Origin: Faecalibacterium sp. | Lineage (GTDB): Bacteria; Bacillota; Clostridia; Oscillospirales; Ruminococcaceae | Length of the DNA stretch: 21,082 nucleotides | Direction: 5' to 3' | Assembly: GCA_017483235.1 (NCBI GenBank) | Contig: JAFULE010000225.1 | Location: 1 to 21,082 of the forward strand | Shown here: piece after piece, positions 13,638 through 20,493 of the stretch | Position numbering within the stretch: position 1 is the first letter of the stretch | Layout: every line of letters starts with the position of its first letter | Made by a program: the position numbers and the translations under genes | The notes under the pieces: model-generated | What the model saw: only the letters and a program-made list of their open reading frames with translations | Told to the model about the DNA's origin: nothing | The model's database searches: none

Positions 13638-15221
13638 TTAGAACTGGTAGTAAACAAAAGGAGTTGCATCGTATGCGGGACCATATACACCAAAGATGCA
13701 TACCACCGCAATGCCCAGCAGCAGAATGAACCAGCGGATGGGCAGCTCCTGCCGGTAGATCACCTCGCGCAGCGGGCTTTCGCAGCGCTTGGAAAGGCTG
13801 CTGGCTGCAAATACAACTATGGTGGCCAGCAGGCCCACAGTCAAGTCGGCACCGTCCAGCCCCAGGGTCAGCAGGGTGCCGTCAAACAGAACCCACGGGT
13901 TCCACACGGTTACAGCGCTTCGCAGCATCTGCATCGCTGCAGCAGTGGTTTCAGCCCGGAAAATGATCTCGCCGATGCCCACCAGCACGCAGGTGCGCAG
14001 GGTGCGGAACAAAGCAAGACTTTTGCTGTCGGCGGCAATGCCGAGTTTAGCGTATACCTTGGGCGAAACCTGCTCGGCGCACATGCCCATCACAATCAGG
14101 GTACCGTGATACATACCGTAGGCCACGTAATGCCAGCCTTCGCCGTGCCATACGCCGCTGCAGAACCACAGAATGAACATGGCAAGATAGCCCGGCAGCA
14201 TTTTGGCAATGTTGCGGCCAAAGGGCTTCTGCAGGGCCTTGCCCAGTTTGGCAAAGGGCTTGGACAGGGTAAGCGGATAGAAGATATGGTCGCGCAGAAA
14301 GCTGCCCAGGGTGATGTGCCAGCGGCGCCAGAACTCGCTGACGCTCTGCGAGGCGAAGGGCAGGTTGAAGTTTTCGGCCATTTTTACGCCAAACAGCTCG
14401 GCCGCGCCCAGCGCGATGTCGATGCCGCCGGCAAAGTCGCAGTACAGCTGCACCACATAGAAGAAGGTGGCAAACAGCACCACAAAGCCGGAATACTCGG
14501 TGTGATTGTCGAACACGGTGTTGACCAGAATGCTGAACCGGTCGGCCACCACCAGCTTGCGGAAATAGCCCCACAGCATGCGCTGCCAGCCCAGCACGAA
14601 GCGGTCGTAGTCAAATTTCTTCTCGCCGAACAGCTCGGGTGCCAGCTGGCCCCAGCGGCCGATGGGGCCCTGGATCACCTGCGGGAACCAGATGGTGAAC
14701 AGCGCCACCTTAAAGGGGTTGTGTTCAGCCTTGATGCGGCCGGTGTGCACATCCATCACATAGCTGACCAGCATCAGGGTGTAAAAGCTGATGCCCAGCG
14801 GCATGGCCCGTTTCCACAGCGGCAGGGTAAAATATGCCTGCATCAGCTGGGCAAACATATTGTAGAACTTGAAGAACAGCAGCATGCCCAGCACAATGGC
14901 GACAAACCCGGCAATCACCAGCCGGCGGCGGACCAGCCATTTTGCCTTTACCGCACTGCGGGCGGCCCGGTCGGCGCCGTCGGCCTTGGCTTTGGCCAAA
15001 GCGGCCTTTTCGCCGGCCAGCAGCTTTTCCAGCGCAAGGCCTGCAGCCCAGGTAACGCCGGCAGCCAGTGCCACAAACACGATCAGCTTTTTGCCGATGC
15101 TGTAATAATACACAATACTGAAAGCCAGTAAAAACCACCAGCGTACTTTATGGGGCAGCAGCCAGTACACCAGCACGCCGGCCACCAGATATAACAGGAA
15201 CGAAAGCGATGTAAAAAACAT
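13638..15221 (-). CDS. MBOAT family O-acyltransferase (AlgI/DltB-like), copy 1
   Basis: The 527-residue polytopic membrane protein has about ten or more hydrophobic segments. Its core has PLGISFYTL (141-149), FPQVIQGPIGR (179-189), LYCDFAGGIDIA (259-270), EFWRRWHITL with His302, and CSGVWHG with His359, the invariant MBOAT histidine lying in the catalytic tunnel. Such proteins pass an acyl or aminoacyl group across the membrane to a polymer outside: acetyl for AlgI, D-alanyl from DltC for DltB. The segment at 62-100 is a long Ala/Lys/Arg-rich cytoplasmic loop. It sits between the surface-carbohydrate gene (21-base gap) and the tandem SGNH genes (18-base gap). With the carrier and adenylation genes in the same operon, the donor could be an aminoacyl carrier, but an acetyl donor is equally possible for one of the two MBOATs. 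Confidence 0.9.
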   Translation of the reverse strand: MFFTSLSFLLYLVAGVLVYWLLPHKVRWWFLLAFSIVYYYSIGKKLIVFVALAAGVTWAAGLALEKLLAGEKAALAKAKADGADRAARSAVKAKWLVRRRLVIAGFVAIVLGMLLFFKFYNMFAQLMQAYFTLPLWKRAMPLGISFYTLMLVSYVMDVHTGRIKAEHNPFKVALFTIWFPQVIQGPIGRWGQLAPELFGEKKFDYDRFVLGWQRMLWGYFRKLVVADRFSILVNTVFDNHTEYSGFVVLFATFFYVVQLYCDFAGGIDIALGAAELFGVKMAENFNLPFASQSVSEFWRRWHITLGSFLRDHIFYPLTLSKPFAKLGKALQKPFGRNIAKMLPGYLAMFILWFCSGVWHGEGWHYVAYGMYHGTLIVMGMCAEQVSPKVYAKLGIAADSKSLALFRTLRTCVLVGIGEIIFRAETTAAAMQMLRSAVTVWNPWVLFDGTLLTLGLDGADLTVGLLATIVVFAASSLSKRCESPLREVIYRQELPIRWFILLLGIAVVCIFGVYGPAYDATPFVYYQF

Positions 15222-15242
15222 GGTAACTCCTACACAACAGCG

Positions 15243-16556
15243 TTATTTTACGTAAGGGCGAATTTTATCTTCCATCCGCTTGACCTCGGCGGGGGCCACA
15301 TACGCTTTGTCCACATAGCCGTAGATGCGCTGGGCAAAATCGGCCAGACCTTTGTGGAAGAAAAACACCTTGCGGGGCTCCCATTTCAGCCGATACAGAA
15401 TATGTACGCCCCACAGCGCCACATACTTCAGCCAGTTGAAATGCGGGGTGTAGCCCTCGCCCATGGGCAGATCGCGGGGTTCGTTTTTATAAACTTCCTC
15501 CAGCAGATCACACATCCGTTTGTAGGCGGGGACGGGCGAGGGATCGAAGTATCCCTCGATCATCTCGCGCGCGATGGGAAACGGTGGATTGGGGGCATTC
15601 ATTGCGGCTTCAAACTCGGGGTAATTGGTCACGTAATGGGCATCCTTGTAGATCACCGGGTCGTACTCGTGCTCGATGGGCACCGGCCGCAGAATGTGGC
15701 AGCTTTTGCCGGCCATGTACACCTCGGCAATGGCGGTGCTCATCCAAATCGAAATGCTGTCAGCTGCCACGATCCAGTCCTTGACACTGCCGGCAAAAAT
15801 CACATGGAAGTTGGGACGTTTTTTGCTCAGTGCTTCCAGTTTTTCGCTTTTCCACTCGCTGGGATGGCGGCGGTACACCAGCTCCACCTCGGGGTGGCGG
15901 CCCAGATACTCGTCAAACCACTGCAGGGTCTGGTCCATGCTGACACGGTTGGTGCGGGCAAAGCCGGTAAAATCGGTACCGGCCATATCACTCAGTTCCT
16001 TTACCTCGGCATCGGTCATGCTGGCGTAGCCAAAGCTGGAAATGTACAGGTGCAGCTGTTTTTCGGGGTCAAGGCCGAACTCGGCACACAGCTGGGCCTT
16101 GTTTTTGTAGTAGCCCTCAAATTCCGGGCGCAGAAAGTCCATCATCACTGCGCCGGTCACAGGGGTGTTCTTGGCTTCCATACCGTGGGCCTGCAGCCGC
16201 TTGGCGGTTTTTTCACCCCAGCAGGTCTGCACACACTTTTTGGCGTTGCCGTTCATGTTGAACCAGTCGCCCTCTTCCTGGTCGTCCGAAAGCATCTGTT
16301 CCCAGTGCAGGTTCACGATTTTGTTGCATTTGCCGATGTTGTTGTACACGTGGCTATTGATGGCCTCGTTGTCGTACATGCAGCTGGAAACCAGCACCTC
16401 GGGCTTTTTCCAGGTGAAATACCGCAGCTTCTTGCGGTCCAGCAGCTGGCGGATCTCGCAGCTGTAGCCCCGGCGCTCCAGCTCCAGCTTCAGCAGCAGG
16501 TCGCTTTCGTATTCGCGCACCGTGTGCTCGTACAAAATCAGAAAATCAAGGCTCAA
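15243..16556 (-). CDS. Surface carbohydrate biosynthesis protein (GT-B/CDP-glycerol transferase-like)
   Basis: The 437-residue protein has no signal or membrane segment and resembles surface-polysaccharide biosynthesis proteins with a GT-B-like fold. A two-domain layout is suggested by VNLHWEQ (about residue 81-87) in the first half and YRRHPSEWKSEK (about 228-239) followed by a loop ending STAIAEVYMAG (about 273-283) in the second half. The HP motif and the S/T-rich glycine loop are like those in CDP-glycerol glycerophosphotransferases and related enzymes. It may add a sugar or polyol phosphate to the growing glycan in the cytoplasm. I start at TTG 16556 because AGGGAGG (16565-16571) lies 8 bases before it; the ATG at 16622 lacks such a site and would overlap the upstream gene by 34 bases. 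The general class is likely; substrate unknown. Confidence 0.72.
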   Translation of the reverse strand: MSLDFLILYEHTVREYESDLLLKLELERRGYSCEIRQLLDRKKLRYFTWKKPEVLVSSCMYDNEAINSHVYNNIGKCNKIVNLHWEQMLSDDQEEGDWFNMNGNAKKCVQTCWGEKTAKRLQAHGMEAKNTPVTGAVMMDFLRPEFEGYYKNKAQLCAEFGLDPEKQLHLYISSFGYASMTDAEVKELSDMAGTDFTGFARTNRVSMDQTLQWFDEYLGRHPEVELVYRRHPSEWKSEKLEALSKKRPNFHVIFAGSVKDWIVAADSISIWMSTAIAEVYMAGKSCHILRPVPIEHEYDPVIYKDAHYVTNYPEFEAAMNAPNPPFPIAREMIEGYFDPSPVPAYKRMCDLLEEVYKNEPRDLPMGEGYTPHFNWLKYVALWGVHILYRLKWEPRKVFFFHKGLADFAQRIYGYVDKAYVAPAEVKRMEDKIRPYVK

Positions 16557-16564
16557 GGCAGTTG

Positions 16565-16571
16565 CCTCCCT
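16565..16571 (-). promoter_or_regulatory. Ribosome binding site that decides a TTG start
   Basis: AGGGAGG on the minus strand is 8 bases from TTG 16556 and far downstream of the alternative ATG 16622, so it supports TTG as the start of the surface-carbohydrate gene. Confidence 0.7.
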
Positions 16572-16588
16572 TTCGTAAAATATCAAAA

Positions 16589-17572
16589 TCAGGCCAGCAG
16601 GCCGAACAGTTGCTGTGTCCACTGGGGCAGGCCGTAGACCGTATCCAGATGGAAGCCGTCAAAGAACTGGCGGTCCTGCTCAAAGGCGGGGCGGTCGGCC
16701 CATTCGTGGTCGATCACGGTCACACCATAGGTGCTTTGCCAGCCGGCCAGCTGCTGCAGGGCGGGCTGCATCCCCTCGGTAATGCCGAACACATCGCACA
16801 CCTCGGTTTTTACATTGTCGGCCATGGGCGGCAGCACAATGGTCAGCTTGACCCCCTCGGCAGCACAGCGGGCGGCCAGTGCTTCCAGCTGGGCGAGCAT
16901 TTCGGTGTTCAGCTGCCAGTTTTCGCATTTAGGGGTGATCACCGCCGGGTATACCGCCAGCAGCCGGTGCAGCGGCAAAGCTTCACCGTTATCGCCAATG
17001 TAGTCCTCGGGGCCCCAGTCGCCGGTTTCGTGTTCCACCTGTGCTTCCGCCCAACTCATGGTCACAGTGCCGGTCAGCCGGCCTTTGGCCCAGCCCAGCC
17101 AGTTGGTAAAGCCGGTCAGAGCGTTGACGTTGTATTCCAAATTGAAGATGTAGGCCAGAGGATTGTTCAGGGTGTCCTCCAGTGCGCTCATTCGATCGGT
17201 GTCGTAGCTGGCATTCAGGGTGTAAAAGCTCAGCCCCAGCACCAGCTCTTGGGTAGGGTTGCCGCTGTCCAGAATGTAGTTGGCCAGATCGATGGTTTCC
17301 CGCAGCGAAGCGCCGCCAAAGGCCAGATTCTGCCAGTTTTTCCCGCTGGCCTGATCGGCCAGTGCCAGATCAAAATGGGCCAGCCGGCTGTCGCCGAGGA
17401 TCAGGTATTCGCCGGGCTGCTCTTCATACGCTTTGATACGGGCCACCGGCTGGGTCGAGCCGGCCGCGCTTTTCAGCCCAAAATAGTTGTTGGGCTCAAA
17501 GGCAATGAAAAAGGCCAGATATGCCAGCACCGGCAGGGCCAGCAGTGCCAGCTTTTTGCAGATATTTTTCAT
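16589..17572 (-). CDS. SGNH-fold membrane-anchored protein (third, divergent copy)
   Basis: The 327-residue protein has a signal anchor (about residues 7-25) and an extracellular SGNH-like domain. Block I is ILGDSRLAHFD with Ser62, block II is LAFGGAS, and block V is DGFH with Asp305 and His308 close to the C-terminus. Unlike the tandem pair it keeps a classical GDS, is about 110-150 residues shorter, and has no extra C-terminal domain. It is encoded 30 bases after the first MBOAT of the operon and is likely that MBOAT's partner, so the operon has two MBOAT/SGNH modules. AGGAG lies about 11 bases before ATG 17572. No general function beyond an SGNH-type acyl-transfer or esterase partner can be read from the sequence. 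Confidence 0.78.
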   Translation of the reverse strand: MKNICKKLALLALPVLAYLAFFIAFEPNNYFGLKSAAGSTQPVARIKAYEEQPGEYLILGDSRLAHFDLALADQASGKNWQNLAFGGASLRETIDLANYILDSGNPTQELVLGLSFYTLNASYDTDRMSALEDTLNNPLAYIFNLEYNVNALTGFTNWLGWAKGRLTGTVTMSWAEAQVEHETGDWGPEDYIGDNGEALPLHRLLAVYPAVITPKCENWQLNTEMLAQLEALAARCAAEGVKLTIVLPPMADNVKTEVCDVFGITEGMQPALQQLAGWQSTYGVTVIDHEWADRPAFEQDRQFFDGFHLDTVYGLPQWTQQLFGLLA

Positions 17573-17602
17573 AGAGGAACTGCTCCTGTCTGTAAAATCG
17601 TC

Positions 17603-19186
17603 TTAGAAGTTGGCGTAAGCGCCGAAACCTGCGCCTGCGCCAAAGCCGCCGTTCTGGATGATCAGGCCCACCAGAATACCCAGCACCAGCGCGTAGTACA
17701 GCAGCCATTTTACCAGCGGCTTCTGCCCGGCCAGCACCAGCTCAGAGGGTTTGTCCTTAAAGTGGAAAAACCGCTGTCCGTCCAGATAAAAGCAGACCGC
17801 CAGACCAAAGACCACAAAGGCCAGCCATGCCAGCTGCATGATGGCATTGGCGTAAAAGCCTGCGCCGATGGCGCCCCACAGCTCGGCGGCAAACCGCCCC
17901 GGGCCCCAGCCGCGGCACAGCCCGGCAAAGTAACGGCCGCAGTCGGCAAGGCCAGCGGTGTCGGGTCCGGAACCGATGCGGAAGAAAATCATCGAAAAGG
18001 TCCACAGCCCAAACACGGCAGCGCGCTTGGCCCACAGCTTATACTGGGGCACACCCTTGCGCTTGGGCTTGCCGAAGCGGCGGTGCAGCAGTTCTTCGCC
18101 CACGCGGTATACACCCTGTAAAAGGCCCCAGATCACAAAGGGCAGGGTATTGCCGTGCCAGAAACCAGAGGTGAAAAATACCGTGAATACGCAGAATTCC
18201 ACCGGGAAGTGCTCGTATTTTTTGGCAAGATTCTTGCCCAGCAGCGGCGTTTTGGCAACGTCGGCCCAGGCAAGGGTCATAAACAGGTAATCCTGCAGCC
18301 AGCTGGAAAGCGAGATGTGCCAGCGGCTCCAGAAGCCGGAAAAGTTGGTGGCAAAGAAGGGGGTCTTGAAGTTTTCGGGCAGCTCGAGCCCCAGCAGCAG
18401 GCCGGTGGCCCGGGCCATGTCAGAATAGCCGCCAAATTCAAAATACAGCTGCAGGGTATACAGCACCAGCGCCAGCAGCAGCATGGGCGCGCCGTAGCCG
18501 GTCAGGTTGGCGAACACCTCATTCACCACCAAACCCAGCACGTCGGCCACCGCCACCCGTCGGAACAAGCCCAGCGCAAACAGCCGCAGAGCGTTCACGG
18601 TGCGGGTTTCGTCAAAGCGGTGCTCTTTGTGCAGCTGGGGCAGCAGCTTGCCGCCGCGGCAGATGGGGCCGCTGGCCACTGTGGCAAAAAACAGCAGAAA
18701 AACCGCAGTGTTGGCCAGCTTCGGTTCGGCTTCGCAGTCGCCCCGGGCCACATCCACCAGATAGCCGATGGCGGCAAAGGTGAAAAAGCTGATGCCCAGC
18801 GGCAGGGGCAGCTTTTCCAGCACGGTGCCGGCCAGCAGGGTGGGCAGGGGCGAAAGGTTGTAGTATTTGAACACCGCCAGCACAGCCAGCAGTGCGATCA
18901 CTGCGCTGCGCACAAGGCCGCCGCGCTGTTCTTTGGGCCGGACGGCCAGCGCATTGGCGGTGCAGTGTACAAACAGCACGGTAAAACACACCAGTGCAGC
19001 ACTCAGCGCACAGCGGAACGCCGCGGCCGCGCCGGGGGCGGCGATGTAGCTGGTGTACAGATTATAGCCGTAGAAAAATACACTGGCGGCCAGCAGCACC
19101 GGGGTCTGGGCTTTGTGCGGGGCTTTCAGATAGCACACCGCGGCCAGCAGCACAAACAAAAAGAAGGAGAAATTCTGAAAACTCAT
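17603..19186 (-). CDS. MBOAT family O-acyltransferase (AlgI-like), copy 2
   Basis: First gene of the operon: a 527-residue polytopic membrane protein. It shows PLGISFFTF (129-137), ASGPICRGGKLLPQL (171-185), LYFEFGGYSDMA (247-258), FWSRWHISL with His290, and TSGFWHG with the invariant catalytic His344. The GYSDMA motif is typical of the AlgI branch. It should transfer an acyl or aminoacyl group to an exported glycan together with an SGNH partner, probably the product of the next gene. It is only distantly similar to the other MBOAT of this operon outside the core motifs, so the two are unlikely to be a recent duplication and may use different donors or acceptor positions. Transcription starts at a near-consensus promoter 63-91 bases upstream of ATG 19186. 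Confidence 0.9.
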   Translation of the reverse strand: MSFQNFSFFLFVLLAAVCYLKAPHKAQTPVLLAASVFFYGYNLYTSYIAAPGAAAAFRCALSAALVCFTVLFVHCTANALAVRPKEQRGGLVRSAVIALLAVLAVFKYYNLSPLPTLLAGTVLEKLPLPLGISFFTFAAIGYLVDVARGDCEAEPKLANTAVFLLFFATVASGPICRGGKLLPQLHKEHRFDETRTVNALRLFALGLFRRVAVADVLGLVVNEVFANLTGYGAPMLLLALVLYTLQLYFEFGGYSDMARATGLLLGLELPENFKTPFFATNFSGFWSRWHISLSSWLQDYLFMTLAWADVAKTPLLGKNLAKKYEHFPVEFCVFTVFFTSGFWHGNTLPFVIWGLLQGVYRVGEELLHRRFGKPKRKGVPQYKLWAKRAAVFGLWTFSMIFFRIGSGPDTAGLADCGRYFAGLCRGWGPGRFAAELWGAIGAGFYANAIMQLAWLAFVVFGLAVCFYLDGQRFFHFKDKPSELVLAGQKPLVKWLLYYALVLGILVGLIIQNGGFGAGAGFGAYANF

Positions 19187-19248
19187 GCGGTTCGATCACT
19201 TTCCTGCCAAATAAAGTCAAATGGACATAAAAACCCAGTATTGTGTCT

Positions 19249-19277
19249 ATTATAACGCCGCACGCGGGCGGTGTAAA
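19249..19277 (-). promoter_or_regulatory. Main promoter of the ten-gene surface-glycan operon
   Basis: On the minus strand, -35 TTTACA (19272-19277), 17-base spacer, -10 TATAAT (19249-19254). The start would be near 19242, giving a leader of about 56 bases before ATG 19186. Confidence 0.8.
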
Positions 19278-19309
19278 GCAAGAAACCGGGCGGCTTTTTT
19301 GCTTTTTCG

Positions 19310-19338
19310 TTGAAATCGGGGCCTTGTTATATTATAAT
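19310..19338 (+). promoter_or_regulatory. Promoter of the legB-like gene
   Basis: -35 TTGAAA (19310-19315), 17-base spacer, -10 TATAAT (19333-19338). The start would be near 19345, about 72 bases before ATG 19417. It is back to back with the operon promoter, with 32 bases between the two -35 boxes. Confidence 0.8.
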
Positions 19339-19416
19339 ACAATCAGCTAAAAGTGTATTAAGGGCGGCAGGCGGCGCACAGTGCCCGGCCGCTTGAATTC
19401 AGGAGGAACAACTGCT

Positions 19417-20400
19417 ATGTCCCATAAAGTAATGGTTACCGGCGCCGATGGCTTTATCGGCAGCCATCTTACCGAAGAACTGGTCAAGGCCGGCGAAAAG
19501 GTCACCGCCTTCTGCCTGTACAACTCGTTTGGTCAGCTGGGCTGGATTGACACCCTGCCCAAAGAGATCCGCAGCGAGATCGAGATCTTTACCGGCGACG
19601 TGCGCGACCCCAACGGTGTGCGCACCGCCATGCGCGGGCAGGAGCATGTCTATCATCTGGCTGCCCTGATCGCCATCCCCTTCAGCTACCACAGCCCCGA
19701 CAGCTATGTGGACACCAACATCAAGGGCACCCTGAATGTGCTGAACGCCGCCCGCGAGCTGGGCACCCAGCGCGTAATGGTCACCTCCACCAGCGAGGTG
19801 TACGGCACCGCCCTGTATGTGCCCATCGACGAAAAGCATCCGTATCAGGGCCAGAGCCCCTACTCGGCCACCAAGATCGGCGCCGATCGTCTGGCCGAAA
19901 GCTTCTACCGCAGCTTTGATCTGCCGGTGTCCATCGTCCGTCCCTTCAACACCTACGGCCCACGCCAGAGTCAGCGTGCGGTCATCCCCACCATCATCAC
20001 CCAGCTGCTGGCTGGCCAGACCGAGATCAAGCTGGGCAAGCTCAGCCCCACCCGCGACTTCAACTATGTCAAGGACACCGCCCGCGGCTTTATGGCCATT
20101 GCCAACTGCGATGCGGCCATCGGGCAGGAGATCAACATCGCCACCGGCGTGGAGCATTCCATCGGTGATCTGGCCAACGAGCTGATCGCCCAGATCAACC
20201 CCGCCGCCCATATTGTCTGCGAGGAAGAGCGCCTGCGCCCCGAAAAGAGCGAGGTCAACCGCCTGCTGGGCGACGCCACCAAGATCATGACCATGACCGA
20301 CTGGCGTCCGCAGTATACCTTTGAGCAGGGCCTGGCCGAGACCATTGAGTTCCTGCGCAACAACCTGGATCAGTACAAGCCCGGCCAGTACATCCTGTAA
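19417..20400 (+). CDS. legB: LegB-like NAD-dependent nucleotide-sugar 4,6-dehydratase
   Basis: The 327-residue short-chain dehydrogenase/reductase has the Rossmann motif GADGFIG (9-15), STSEVYG (124-130) and the catalytic YSATK with Tyr149 and Lys153. Long stretches such as HLAALIAIPFSY, PDSYVDTNIKGTLN, ALYVPIDEKHP, RPFNTYGPRQS and LSPTRDFNYV are those I recall for LegB of Campylobacter legionaminic acid synthesis. That enzyme removes water from a nucleotide-linked GlcNAc to give the 4-keto-6-deoxy sugar. The start ATG 19417 is fixed by AGGAGG at 19401-19406. It is transcribed away from the glycan operon and is followed by a membrane protein gene. Its product could feed legionaminic acid or another diamino sugar, which fits the PseA/PtmG-type amidotransferase across the promoter region. 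The dehydratase call is firm; the final sugar is inferred. Confidence 0.88.
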   Translation: MSHKVMVTGADGFIGSHLTEELVKAGEKVTAFCLYNSFGQLGWIDTLPKEIRSEIEIFTGDVRDPNGVRTAMRGQEHVYHLAALIAIPFSYHSPDSYVDTNIKGTLNVLNAARELGTQRVMVTSTSEVYGTALYVPIDEKHPYQGQSPYSATKIGADRLAESFYRSFDLPVSIVRPFNTYGPRQSQRAVIPTIITQLLAGQTEIKLGKLSPTRDFNYVKDTARGFMAIANCDAAIGQEINIATGVEHSIGDLANELIAQINPAAHIVCEEERLRPEKSEVNRLLGDATKIMTMTDWRPQYTFEQGLAETIEFLRNNLDQYKPGQYIL

Positions 20401-20440
20401 CGGCGGGGTTCTGGCCGCATTGTCTTAAAAATCAGCCGTT

Positions 20441-20469
20441 TGCCCGCCCACGCTTTGCGTTGGCGGGCA
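20441..20469 (+). terminator. Strong hairpin after the legB-like gene (weak terminator or attenuator)
   Basis: TGCCCGCC (20441-20448) pairs with GGCGGGCA (20462-20469), extended inward by ACGC/GCGT (20450-20453 with 20457-20460) past one mismatch to a 3-base loop. No T run follows directly (tagcgcgtatttt), so it may only reduce transcription into the next gene. Confidence 0.45.
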
Positions 20470-20493
20470 TAGCGCGTATTTTACGAGGTTTTT

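Noticed and set aside
13605..15131. Plus-strand open frame opposite the first MBOAT
   Set aside because: Composition is His/Gln/Gly-rich without membrane segments; the minus strand has the MBOAT motifs.
16562..18121. Plus-strand open frame opposite the third SGNH gene and second MBOAT
   Set aside because: It spans two real minus-strand genes and their gap and has no ribosome binding site or domain.
6581..19186. A plain dlt (teichoic acid D-alanylation) operon
   Set aside because: Only the general parts match. DltX is not seen, there are two MBOATs and three SGNH-like proteins, the adenylation enzyme lacks the DltA Cys, and decarboxylase and amidotransferase genes are included.
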